DNA of 64,000 bases from Eledone cirrhosa (taxonomy: Eukaryota; Mollusca; Cephalopoda; Octopoda; Eledonidae), in NCBI GenBank assembly GCA_964016885.1, contig OZ024744.1, positions 73,062,474 through 73,126,473 of the forward strand, given 5' to 3'. Below the pieces are notes generated by a model. It saw nothing but the letters and a program-made list of their open reading frames with translations, searched no databases and was not told the origin of the DNA. Each line of letters opens with the position of its first letter. Position 1 is the first letter of the stretch. The translations under genes and the position numbers were made by a program. Shown in pieces: positions 54,535 to 64,000 of the stretch.

Positions 54535-54539
54535 TTAAA

Positions 54540-55000
54540 CATTTCAGTCTCATCCTTCTTATTTATGTCATGGTGTATATATCAAGTGAAGAAATTCTTT
54601 TGCAAGGAACTATTGCTATATGTTCCTTGTAATAATATCTCTGATGTCCTTGGTCCCCTCACTACCAATTTCCTCCAGAAAATCATAAAGACAACCCCAC
54701 CACTTCTGCTATATGTTTTGTTAAATCTCAACTATAATAAAGTAAGGAGTGCGGTACTGTGTCCAGAATATATTTTTTTATCCCGTTTGTAAAATAAGGT
54801 GGATTACTTTGAATAAATAATGAATGAATATTACATAATTTATCTACTAAATTTCGTTATTCTTGATTTAATATAAATAATATTGTTGCTTATTTTAAGA
54901 TTCACTTCTTTAAAATGTTCAAATGTCAACACTTTCAGTTAGCGATCGCTTAAATAAACATTCATATATTTCAGTCACTAATTTTCTCCTAATGCAGTTT
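54540..55000. other. AT-rich intronic sequence without recognised features
   Basis: No motif or repeat relationship seen. Confidence 0.35.
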
Positions 55001-55008
55001 ATATATAA

Positions 55009-55160
55009 CTAGCAGAATGGCCCAGTGTGACTCGGGATTTGCTCTAGGGTTCTTATATATTTGATATATATTTATCCTTATTGAGCCTCGTGAAATAAAT
55101 ACGTTTATTTATATTTTGTTATTGTGTATGCAAAAATATCTGTACACGAATATATAATTA
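55009..55160 (-). mobile_element. Helitron-like 3' end fragment
   Basis: On the minus strand it ends CATTCTG + CTAG|T. The interior (TTCGTGTACAGATATTTTTG and CACGAGGCTC) is shared with 3930-3990. The 5' part is missing. Confidence 0.62.
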
Positions 55161-55180
55161 TATATATATATATATATATA

Positions 55181-55921
55181 TCTAAAACAGAGAATGTCTG
55201 TCTGTCTGTCAGCTCACTAAAACTTGAGAACCACCCAACCGATTGTTTTCAAATTTTACACATGTAATACTTATGGTCCTGTGAGTGTTTTGAGCAAAAA
55301 ATATTTCAAATTTTCAATGCCCTAGGGACTGCATTAGGCGATTTAGCGATCTCTCTCTATAATTCTTAGTCTTTCATTTTAGATAGATACATAGATATAA
55401 TGCCGCACCCTTATATCTGTCAGTATGCAAACGTACACAAACTCACACACGCACACGTACACACACACGCAATAGTTATTCCACTGTCATGTATCTTTGA
55501 TGCATACAACTCTCAAAAGACGGTGTCTGTGACTCTCTCTCTCTCTCTCTCCCGCTATCCCCCTCTTTTAGTCTGTCTGTTTCTTTCACTCTCACTCTTT
55601 CTCTCTGTAACTCGTTCACATTTCTCCCCTCTATCGAAAAACGCTGTGACAAATGGGGAATAGGAGGAGTAGAGAGCCACTTCTTCACTTCGCCTCTCCG
55701 TTTCTTTCTCTCCCCTCTCACTCCCTCATTATGTACAGACATTGGCCACTTCACTAATTCGATCCCTAGGTCAGAATAATTTGAAATTTTTTTTTTGCTC
55801 AAAACACTTCCGGGGCCATACAGGTTACATGTGTAAAGTTTGAAAAAGAACGGTTTGGTACTTTTCGAGTTTTAGAGAAACAGACACACAGGCAGACATC
55901 CTCTGTTTTATATATATATAG
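55181..55921 (+). mobile_element. Helitron-like element with inverted 5' ends
   Basis: Begins TCTAAAACAGAGAATGTCTG. Its right end (CAGACATCCTCTGTTTTATA and ATATAGA) is the inverse of the same 5' terminus, so the CTAG end has been replaced. Confidence 0.6.
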
Positions 55922-55964
55922 ACTAGCAGAAAACCACGGGGGGGGGGGGCGGTTTTCTGCTAGT
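55922..55964. repeat. Hairpin ACTAGCAGAAAACC with G-rich loop
   Basis: Perfect 14-bp arms around a 15-nt loop containing twelve G. Lies exactly between two Helitron-like copies. Confidence 0.8.
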
Positions 55965-55971
55965 CTATATA

Positions 55972-56459
55972 TCTAAAACAGAGAATGTCTGTCTGTCTGT
56001 CAGCTCACTAGAACTTGAGAACCATCCAACCGATTGTTTTCAAACTTTAGACATGTAATACTTATGGTCCTGTGAGTGTTTTGAGCAAAAATTATTTCAA
56101 ATTTTCAATGCCCTAGGGACCGCATTAGGCGATTTAGCGTTCTCTCTATATAATTCTTAGTCTTTCTTTTTAGATAGATACATAGATATAACGTTGCGCC
56201 CTTATAATATCTGTCTGTATGTCTGGCTGTCTGCATTACGTCATTATGACGCGCTCAGCGCGATTCACTCGGCCTCAGTGACCAAAGTCAGTGGAGAGGG
56301 GAAGGTAATGTTTCTGTAGCACGTGTTTTAGCGTCTATTCACTCTCTCTCTCTCTCCCTCTTGCTATCCCGCTCTCGTAGTCTGTCTCTTTCTTTCACTC
56401 TCACTCTCTCTCTATGCACGTGTTTCCACTGTCGGACAGACAGACAGAGAAATTGCTGG
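55972..56459 (+). mobile_element. Helitron-like element
   Basis: Same 5' 170 bp as the copy at 55181, then diverged. It probably ends near GAAATTGCTGG|T, a CTRR-type terminus without a clear hairpin. Confidence 0.5.
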
Positions 56460-56643
56460 TTATATATATAAGTAGATATCTTCTTTTTTTAATGTATCAT
56501 GGATTACGTTACTGATTACATAAGACAGTGTAACACAGTCTTCGTTCAATTTCTATCTATATTGTCAATTACAATTTTATTTCATGTATCATATCTACAT
56601 GCATATATACTTGCATATAATATCAATATGCACACCACACATG

Positions 56644-56681
56644 CTAGCAGAAAACCACCCGAAGGGTGGTTTTTCTGCTAG
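56644..56681. repeat. 38-bp palindrome with CTAG at both ends
   Basis: CTAGCAGAAAACCACC, CGAA loop, then GGGTGGTTTTTCTGCTAG. Same arm as 55922-55964 but a different loop. Confidence 0.8.
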
Positions 56682-56802
56682 TATTATTAAAGATTTTCCA
56701 TATTTCATTATTAGTCCTTTAAATTCAATTTTGAATTATACCATTCATAAATCCATTAGTTTCTTAATATCTCCAGACTTTCTTAACTTCATCATCAGAT
56801 TA

Positions 56803-56995
56803 AAATAATTGTTTCGACTTTTGGCACAAGGCAGCAATTACCCAGTGCATTACTGATGCTTTATTTCATCGACCCCGTAAGGATGAAAGGCAAAGTTAAC
56901 CACAGCAGGATTCAAATTCAGATCATAAAGGGCCGTAACTCTATATGCTGCAAAGCATGGCGTCCGATCCTCTACCGATACTACCAATCCACCGC
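56803..56995 (-). mobile_element. tRNA-derived SINE, type B
   Basis: Reverse copy, ATTGTTTCGACTTTTGGCAC to CTACCGATACTACCAATCC. Confidence 0.83.
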
Positions 56996-57048
56996 CTTCA
57001 TCAGATTAAAATAATGGTAGTAATTGTACATTATTTCTATGCTTTGTC

Positions 57049-57221
57049 CAGTGAAATTCCATTATAACGAAATTCACGGGGTATAAAAAAGAATTTGTTG
57101 TAATGAAATATTCTTTATAACGAGATTGACCTAATATATCAAGCGTGTGACCAGAGACTGAAAAAAATGTTGCTATACTGAAAAATTTGTTGTAATGGTC
57201 ATTATAATGGAATTTTACCTG
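57049..57221. mobile_element. Small pogo/Tigger-like MITE
   Basis: 173 bp with inverted ends CAGTGAAATTCCATTATAAC and (reversed) CAGGTAAAATTCCATTATAA. Internal ACGAAATTC/ATTTGTTGTAATG blocks are repeated in mirror fashion. No coding capacity. Confidence 0.6.
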
Positions 57222-57224
57222 TAT

Positions 57225-58130
57225 TTGATTGTAAAAGATTATAGGAATACTGCTAATATCTTCAATACTGAATTTAAACATTGATTAAACTCTAATAGAT
57301 TTCTTATCTTCTTAGCCATTGATAATACATAGACTTCACTCTCACTTTGCTCATAAAGAAACGCAGCAGTCTTTACTGTGATAAAATACTGTTGCCCACA
57401 CATGATAACAAATTCCTTCATCTTTCACTGCTCACACTAAGCCATGATCAAATTACACTCCCGAATCACAGCAGAAATTTCCATCTCAAACGCAAATAAG
57501 ACCAAAATAAGTTGAACTTGAATTGCTTTATCAGTCCCTCCAGATTCTCAGTGATAAAAGTATCATAAAAACTGATGACAAACTGTGAGACTTATTCAAG
57601 TATGAAGGCCACAAACAGTGATATAAACACAGCAGCAAATATGTACTTAACAAGAACCTAAAGTTAGATCTGTATGAACTAAAACATAATGAACATATTG
57701 TAATTTGTAAATGTGTTAAGAGCAACCTGTTTGCTGTTATGGATAGAGAGAAACATATTACATAAATGAATAATATATTCCCAGACGACAGTAAATTCAA
57801 GAAAAGTAAGGAAGATAACACTACTCAACTCAAAATCAAACTTAAATAATTACTGCATGCCAATGTTTAAATAAAAACAGTCTTTTAGTAATATATAGAA
57901 AAGTAATTTAGCCTTGCATACATCTATAGCTCTGTTGAGATAAACGAAATTATCCTCTCTGAGTCACAATCTCAATACTACAATTCTATATAGAATTCCA
58001 CGAAAAAAAAAAAAAAATGATAGGTGTACTTATGGAGATGTTTAAGGATTTTTAGTCAATCTTATAGACTTGGTATATAAAACATTCTATGTTATGAGAC
58101 ATAAAAGAACCAACATAAACTCAGATACAC
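57225..58130. other. AT-rich intronic sequence without recognised features
   Basis: Frames of 60-96 codons on the minus strand show no motif. Confidence 0.35.
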
Positions 58131-58471
58131 ACATATATATATTTATGTATATACATATATAGAACTGACTTCTGTACCAAATTCCACTCCTTTGCCACAG
58201 CCGAACCCAAGACTTTATTAGGACAATCATGCACTAGGTACTTGTATTGGGAACAAAACCAGAACTATATGGATACAAAGAAAACGACCTAACGATATAG
58301 TCATACTTGCAAGTATAGTATCACTAAAGGACAAATTTATATATATATTTATTATATTAAATATATTATTTATTATACTAAAACTCCAGTTGATACCTTA
58401 CAGAGAAAATCCTAAGGAATACAAATCGTTAAGTGCTATATGTCTGTTTATGAAAAAAGTCAATGAAAGCG

Positions 58472-58690
58472 CGTGGTTGAGTGATTAGAGAATTGGATTT
58501 GCAATCGTGAGGTTGTGATTTTGATTCCCAGACCGGGCAATGTGTTATGTTCTTGAGCACGTTGCCTCTTTTGCCTGGATTTGCAACCAACAGACAGTAT
58601 TAGCAATTGGAAAGACCAATGGAAACATTGTTTCCTTGGTCCAATTTGACGAGCTCCACTATTTAAGCTAATGAGATATGGTATCTTGTC
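58472..58690 (+). mobile_element. tRNA-derived SINE, type A variant
   Basis: GCGCGTGGTTGAGTGATTAG head, CAATGTGTTATGTTCTTGAGC core, GGAAACATTGTTTCCTTGG 3' part as at 24.2 kb. It interrupts a repeat (ACTCCAGTTGATACCTTACA, 58383-58470) that recurs uninterrupted at 58914-59000. Confidence 0.7.
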
Positions 58691-58808
58691 GATATATATA
58701 TATGGTGGCATAAAAAAAACACTGTTATATGATGATATACATATATATGTGTGTATATATATTTATGTTTCTGTATGTATATATGTCTAAATATATATAT
58801 ATAGTAGA

Positions 58809-58900
58809 TGAGAGTCGTTTTTTTATTCATAAATTTTATTACATAATTCCATGGAATTATGTAATAAAATGAAGATGTATGAATAAAACAGTCTCTCTTA
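58809..58900. repeat. Palindrome with 38-bp perfect centre
   Basis: 58833-58870 is a perfect palindrome around CCATGG. The outer parts AGAGTCGTTTTTTTATTCAT and ATGAATAAAACAGTCTCT extend the pairing imperfectly. Confidence 0.8.
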
Positions 58901-59035
58901 TTTATTATATTAAAACTCCAGTTGATACTTTACAGAGAAAATCCTAAGGAATACAAATGTTGAGTGCTTTACGTCTGTTTACGAAAAGGTCGGTAGATTA
59001 AATGATCAACCAACTTTCATCAACTGAATATATGT

Positions 59036-59042
59036 ATGTATA

Positions 59043-59111
<69 letters not shown>

Positions 59112-59170
59112 GTGTGTGTGTGTGTATATATATATATGTGTGTGTGTATATAATCTATGTATGTGTGTAT
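59036..59170. repeat. (TA)n/(GT)n microsatellite
   Basis: Simple repeat. Confidence 0.9.
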
Positions 59171-59174
59171 ATAT

Positions 59175-59925
59175 GTATACCAAAAACCTTTTTCTATCTT
59201 TTTATTTCTTGAAGTCCATCGTTCTCAGGTGTCCTACGCAGATCAAAATCACTATCAGTCTACTATATAATCATGAACAGGGCTTAAATTTAGCAAATAT
59301 TTTTGTCTCTGATAAGAACAGGTTTTTACCTTGGTGGACTACATAATTCTATTGTCAAAGCCACCTGCTTGATTACAGTTCTAAGGTTCTGTAAGTTTTA
59401 CTTCATTCTTCAATGTGCTATAATAAGTTAATAATTACCATTTAACCAAAATGAAGATGTCCCATTTATTTTTGTTTTAGTTTTTTTTTTTTGTTGGTAT
59501 TGTTGTCTTTTTGTATTGTTTTGTTTTGTTTTTTGCTAAGAATAACTAAATTCCTTCGAAGAATTCAAAGCCTTCTATTTTCTGAATCGTTTGGAAAGTT
59601 GACATTTTTTTCTCTCTAGCATTACATATACATTCTTGTTAAGTCACTACTGTAGATTTGTATGTGTGTGAGTCTATGAATGTATAACATAAATAAATAC
59701 ACAAACACGTATACCATACATAATATTTACACAAGGGCAATAGAAATTACTGAGAAAGTAGAATACCAATCAATGTTACTGTTTTTCTCCTATCAAATGT
59801 CAAACTTCTCTGTTATGAGTTCAAATCTTACTGGAACCACTTTGACATTTATCTTATTAGGATTCAATCAACATATTTATTTATTTATTTCAATTAAAAC
59901 CTCCATCTATATTATGTTGGCACCA
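59175..59925. other. AT-rich intronic sequence
   Basis: GTCAAACTTC-TGTTATGAGTT and CTTACTGGAACCACTTTTAC segments occur at both 59797-59880 and 60218-60300, a direct repeat flanking the next LINE tail. Confidence 0.5.
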
Positions 59926-59929
59926 CAAA

Positions 59930-60215
59930 ATATCCGGCCCACACTGTAAAGTGGTTGTGTAGGTATCATGACAAAAACACCCAGCCCACACTGTAAAGTG
60001 GCCATGTAAAAAACACAGCAAAAAGCAGCCAGCATACACTATAAATATGGTTGACACTACGAAGAGTATCCAGCCATAGCAAACCAGCCAGAAACAGCCC
60101 TATATGAGTGAGACACGGGCACCCAACCCAACTTGCCTCTAAATGAGACGACCCGTCTAACTCATGCTAGTGTGGAAGATAGACGTTAAACAATAATGAT
60201 GATGATGATGATATA
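59930..60215 (+). mobile_element. LINE 3' UTR, long-UTR family, inside a direct repeat
   Basis: CCGGCCCACACTGTAAAGTG twice, then AGTATCCAGCCATAGCAAAC and GCTAGTGTGGAAGATAGACG with (ATG)n. The about 80-bp sequence on its left is repeated on its right. Confidence 0.72.
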
Positions 60216-60290
60216 GATGTCAAACTTCACTGTTATGAGTTCAAATCTTACTGGAACCACTTTTACATTTAATTCATTTGGATTCAATAA

Positions 60291-60296
60291 AAAAAT

Positions 60297-60360
<64 letters not shown>
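60291..60360. repeat. (TTTA)n microsatellite
   Basis: About sixteen units. Confidence 0.92.
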
Positions 60361-60465
60361 TCAATTTAAACATCCATATAGAGCTAGTAAGCCATGACAG
60401 ACTAAAAAGAAGTATGTAGTACTACTTATAGTTGGGAAGCGAAAACCAAAATAGACAGAGATAAG

Positions 60466-60795
60466 GAAGCACATTGCTTAGAGGTTAAAGGATTGGGCTG
60501 GCAATCGAAAGGTTGTGAGTTCAATGCTCAGACCGGGTGATGCGTTGTTTCCTTGAGCAAGGCACTTTATTTCACATTGCTCCAGTTTACTCAGCTGTAG
60601 AAATGGGATGATAGGACTGGGGTCCCTATCATTCCACTGCAAAGTGGTTGTGGAGGTGCCACGGCAAAGAAGCACACAGCACTCACTGTAAATGAGGTTG
60701 GTGTTAGGAAGGGCATCAAGCTGTAGAAATCAAGCCAGAATCAGTTCCCGTCCCACCCTTGCAAGCAGGGAAAAGCGGATGTAAAATGATGATAA
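60466..60795 (+). mobile_element. tRNA-derived SINE, type A with LINE-type 3' tail
   Basis: Close relative of 12533-12890: head GCTTAGAGGTTAAAGGATTG, B-box GGTTGTGAGTTCAATGC, CACTGTAAATGAGGTTGG, and the CCCACCCTTGCAAGC / AAAAGCGGATGTAAAATG tail. Confidence 0.86.
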
Positions 60796-60799
60796 GTGA

Positions 60800-61268
60800 A
60801 TATACAAGTAAAAAAAATATTTGATAGGGATCACCAACAAAAAGCAGATTAAGCATTTAACAAAAAGATAAAGAAAAATCAGAAGGAATGGAAGCTGTAA
60901 AGCAGCTATAAGTTTCTGTTTTTGAATCTTTTCAGATATTCTATGTACTCAAAGATTTTATTTATATTGGTAGATCTTTCACAATATATTGTTATCTCCA
61001 ATTTTGGTACTTTTTTAGTGATTGGCGTAGTTTTTAATGATTGGCTTCAAGATATCCTCTCTCTGAGATTGGTAGTTTCTTCATTGGAACAAATAAATAC
61101 CAGTAGTTTTGGTTGATAAGGGTTATCAGCATTTTTTCAACAGTTTTGGGCAAATTTCTACTACATTATTTGGTGTACCTCCTTGTTTCAGAGCTGTTCG
61201 CTGCATTTTCTTTTGAAGGGTTACTTTACCCAAATAAATATTCTGTTTTCATCATTATTATTAGCTTT
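60800..61268. other. AT-rich intronic sequence without recognised features
   Basis: No motif or repeat relationship seen. Confidence 0.35.
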
Positions 61269-61270
61269 AA

Positions 61271-61489
61271 CAGGGTGATGGATTGGCAGTATCGGTAGAG
61301 CGTCGGACACCATACTTTGCAGCATAAAGTTACGGCCCTTTATGGTCTGAGTTCAAATCCCGTCGAGGTTAACTTTGCCTTTCATCCTTACGGGGTCGAT
61401 AAAATAAAGCGCCAGTAACGTATTGGGATTGATTTAATGGACTTTCCCCTCCCCCCAAAATTACTGGCCTTGTGCCTATACTAGAAATC
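61271..61489 (+). mobile_element. tRNA-derived SINE, type B, near full length
   Basis: GGATTGGCAGTATCGGTAGA head to CTGGCCTTGTGCCTATACT. Includes the TTGATTTAATGGAC segment. Confidence 0.85.
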
Positions 61490-61599
61490 CTTAGCTTAGC
61501 TATCTTGTTTCATCTTAATGTCCATTGATTTCTATATTTTCTTCTCTTCCACTACACCCACAAATCAATCCTCCTTTAAACTTTAAGTATACATGAGTA

Positions 61600-61770
61600 T
61601 GTGTCCATATACACATACACAAGGTTCGAACACAAAAGAACCAAACTCTCACTGTCTCAGTCTCTCCCGCTCTCCCCATCTCTCACTATTATGAGCAACT
61701 GGGGTCCCACATGCTGGCAGCTCCGGGGTCCCGGCGGACAGAATGGAGAAGGCGTTTCCCCGGAGGAGTG
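61600..61770 (-). repeat. Unclassified repeat (copy 3 of 3)
   Basis: Reverse relative of 27600-27790 (CTCTCCCGCTCTCCCCATC, GGCAGCTCCGGGG). Confidence 0.55.
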
Positions 61771-62052
61771 GAGGCATGTGGCCTAGTGATAAGGGTGTTG
61801 GACTTACGATCATAATGTCGTGGGTTTGATTCCTGGGTTACATGTTGTGTTCTTGAGCAAAACACTTCATTTCATGTTGTTCCAGTATACTCAGCTGAAA
61901 ATGAGTACCAGCAATAACTGGGAGTTTAACCCTGTGATGGACTGGCGTCCTGTCCAGGGGGGGAGTTTTGTACTCTCAGTCGCTTCCTGCCATGAAACCG
62001 GGGTAAGCACCGGCCAAATGAGCCTTCTGGCTTAAGACAGACTTTAGATTTT
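61768..62052 (+). mobile_element. tRNA-derived SINE, type C, near full length
   Basis: GGAGGCATGTGGCCTAGTG head, GTGGGTTTGATTCC B-box, TTCTTGAGCAAAACACTTCA core, GGACTGGCGTCCTGTCC and TGGCTTAAGACAGACTTTAG. Confidence 0.82.
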
Positions 62053-62189
62053 TCCGGAGGATGGTAATGGAGACGCGCTAGAAGCGTCATTCCGGCTCTT
62101 CTGCTTATATGTTTACATTTGTTTGCTCTGTTGTAGGTTTAGTCATTTGTTTTGTTATTTCTGGTATTGTTTTAGTGTTTTACCTGCCT

Positions 62190-62890
62190 GTTGTGTAGAA
62201 TATGTGCAATGTTGGTTGTGTTACTTTGATGGGTGATGATTGTATGTGAGATGTGTTATGTCTGTCAGATGGTGATTATATACAACAATATTTCCTATAT
62301 TTATTTTGTCACCGAACCTTTATGCAATTTTCCGAAAATTGTGGAACTCTTAAATGGTTCTTGCAAAAATCATGAAACCCATACCAACATTTTCTCTGCC
62401 TGCTGTGTTATTTTTTTCGGGTAATGTTTATATAGAGTATGTGTATTGTGTTATTTTGTTCATAGTGTTGGGTGTAATTGTGTAGAGTGTGTAATGTTGG
62501 TTGCGTTATTTTGATGAGTGTGTTTATGTAGAGTATATTTATTGCGAGTTGTGTTATTTTGTTAGGTGTGTTTATGTAGAGTGTGTGTAATGTTGGTTGG
62601 GTGTGTTTATGTAGAATGTGTGTAATGTTGGTTGTGTTATTTTGTTGGGTGTGTTTATGTAGAGTGTGTGTAATGTTGGTTGTGTTATTTTGTTGGGTGT
62701 GTTTATGTAGAGTGTGTGTAATGTTGGTTAGGTGTGTTTATGTAGAATGTGTGTAATGTTGGTTGTGTTATTTTGTTGGTAGTGTTTGTGTAAAGTGTGT
62801 GTGATGTGAGCTGTATTATTTTGTTGCATTTTAATTGTGTAGAGTATGTGTAATGTAAGTTGTTATATTGTAGGGTGTGATTGTGTAAAA
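62190..62890. repeat. Minisatellite, about 46-bp unit, with half-units
   Basis: Unit built from GTGTGTTTATGTAGAGTGTG, TAATGTTGGTTG and TGTTATTTTGTTGG, repeated from about 62190 to 62890 with some units lacking the TTATTTTG part. Most regular at 62560-62780. Confidence 0.85.
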
Positions 62891-62894
62891 CACG

Positions 62895-63600
62895 TCTTCC
62901 TTTTGCTGTTCTGTGGGGAATATAATTGTTTATCCCCCAACTCATCCCTAATTGAAGAAAGATTTGGAAGCTATTTCAGTGTTAAAGTATTGTGTGTCAA
63001 TTATGTAAAACTGTATTGTGTTATTTATTGGGGTGTTGATTGTGTTTTGTATGCATTTGGAGGTGAGTTGAAATAGTATTGTGTTAGATAGGTAACTTTT
63101 GGACTACATTTGTACAATTTTTATGTTTTATTTATCTTCTTCATTTTGATACCCAATGCTCCAGTTATTACTGATACTGCATTTCTTGCCATGCCTTAAA
63201 TCCTAACATCTTTCAGAATTGAGATCCTTATACTTTGAAGTTTTTTCAACTTCCTTCCAAGTGATGTTTTGGTCCGATAGGATTAAAATTACCGTATTTC
63301 CCAGTGCCAAAGACACTTTGTCCTCGAGGACACACCCTAATTTTGACAAGCAAAAATTTGAAAAAAATAATAAACAACCTTTGGCCTCCAGGATGTATGG
63401 TAGATTTTTGAGACTTATTTTAGGAAAAAAGTAGCGTCTTTGACGCCAAGAAATACGGTATATATGAAAGTTCAGCAATACTCTTTTTGAGAAATTGTAT
63501 ATTTTGACAATTCTTTTTGACATTCTTGACATCTTCATCATTCACCATTTACCATTATTCTTATTGTTGTTGTCGATGCTGTTACTTATCATCATGTTTT
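62895..63600. other. Intronic sequence before the exon, nothing recognised
   Basis: A short inverted pair TTTGGCGTCAAAGACGC-like (63289-63319 against 63429-63455) suggests an old DNA element. No other feature. Confidence 0.35.
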
Positions 63601-63624
63601 TTTTCTTTCTTATTTTTCTTTAAG

Positions 63625-63802
63625 ATTCATGGAGAACTTGCAGACAGAAGTTATTCAGTTAGAATTTACTGATTTCTCCAAGGGTATGCAAAGAATATCC
63701 GAGGAAGATTTTGCCCGAATTCTGTTGCGTTACACAGTCCTAGAGAAAAATGAAGTTGAAGAGTGTATTCGGCGTGTCAGAGAACGGATGCCCGAAGAGA
63801 AG
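63625..63802 (+). CDS. MICU3: MICU3-like exon (internal, downstream of the giant intron)
   Basis: This exon contributes one base completing the split Arg codon and then 59 codons. It opens with FMENLQTEV and continues through an FSKGMQRISEEDFARILLRY segment to a C-terminal MPEEK. The acceptor is TTTCTTTAAG (ends 63624). The donor GT is at 63803-63804, leaving a phase 0 junction at PEEK, where vertebrate MICU3 proteins continue with a Gly-rich EF-like segment. The F-M-E/D-N-L-Q-T-E-V block and the ISEEDFA-ILLRYT block are MICU2/3 hallmarks, the latter favouring MICU3. It reads directly on from the exon at 26823-26917. The second canonical EF-hand and the C-terminal helix should lie beyond the right edge of the window. 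If the donor were ignored the frame would run only five more codons before a stop, which supports the splice site. Confidence 0.9.
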
Positions 63803-63835
63803 GTTTGTAGTTTACTATAACCATTTAAAAACAAA

Positions 63836-63910
63836 TCACATATGCATGTATATATATACATCAATGTATGTATATACATCAATGTATGTATATACATCAA
63901 TGTATACACA
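63836..63910. repeat. Tandem repeat of about 18 bp
   Basis: TATACATCAATGTATGTA repeated about three and a half times, just after the exon. Confidence 0.85.
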
Positions 63911-64000
63911 TACTAGCTAGAATAAGAACAGGGTAGAAAATGCACAACAAACTTTTTCTATTGGCAACAGAGGGACTCTCTCACTCTAGTTCTTTCTCTC

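Larger units (their letters stand above)
26918..63624 (+). other. 36.7-kb phase 2 intron of the MICU3-like gene
   Basis: GT at 26918 and AG at 63623-63624 delimit 36,707 bp between two exons whose reading frames join exactly. The interval is almost entirely mobile elements and simple repeats, listed separately. No further exon of this gene was recognised inside it, and the protein sequence across the junction appears to miss nothing relative to the family. Confidence 0.8.

Overview
This is a repeat-saturated stretch of a large animal genome, most likely a cephalopod (octopus-type) mollusc. The signs are (TA)n and (GATA)n-like microsatellites everywhere, many tRNA-derived SINEs with a shared core, RTE-like LINEs ending in (ATG)n, very long introns, and a conserved metazoan gene cut into tiny exons. 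There are no bacterial-style operons, no rRNA and no CRISPR. Species assignment is inference.

Host coding content: I can support two exons of one gene on the + strand, 26823-26917 and 63625-63802. They splice in register (phase 2, inside an Arg codon) and encode part of a MICU3-like mitochondrial calcium uptake protein, the EF-hand regulators of the MCU uniporter. The intron between them is 36,707 bp and holds more than half of the window. Everything before 26823 is probably upstream intron or intergenic sequence; I recognised no other exon there.

Mobile elements: (1) A Penelope-like retroelement (7203-10255) has a reverse transcriptase and a GIY-YIG endonuclease split by a +1 frameshift at a run of seven C, and is bounded by long inverted copies of its own 3' end. 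(2) Two related LINE families with a zinc-finger C-terminal region are present in about ten broken copies; a third, CR1-like LINE has three 3' ends. (3) There are two groups of tRNA-headed SINEs. One shares more than 100 bp of 3' tail with a LINE family in the same window. (4) Helitron-like elements, hAT and TTAA-flanked MITEs, a truncated mariner and small mariner or pogo-like MITEs are also present.

Most interesting layer: scattered through the window are about a dozen short segments that fit the hammerhead self-cleaving ribozyme, with core CUGANGA, stem II, GAAA, a very short stem III, a NUH cleavage triplet, and a stem I that closes by complementarity. Several are copies inside Penelope-derived or unclassified non-autonomous repeats flanked by (TA)n. 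Two lie in head-to-head palindromes that carry one ribozyme per arm (11226-11747 and 11870-12071). One lies between direct repeats (14734-15211), an arrangement like retrozymes. One variant appears to have replaced the C3-G8 core pair by U3-A8.

Layout: 1-7 kb old LINE/SINE/MITE fragments and one Helitron; 7.2-10.3 kb Penelope element; 11.2-12.9 kb three consecutive large inverted repeats; 13-17 kb ribozyme-bearing repeats; 18-26 kb SINE/LINE remnants, a 310-bp TTC array, a Helitron and a LINE nested in a hAT MITE; 26.8 kb exon; 27-63.6 kb giant intron with the longest LINE copies (31-33, 38-39 and 41-42 kb), a mariner (34.8-35.7 kb), foldback elements (46-48.6 kb), Helitrons (55-56.5 kb) and a minisatellite (62.2-62.9 kb); 63.6 kb exon.
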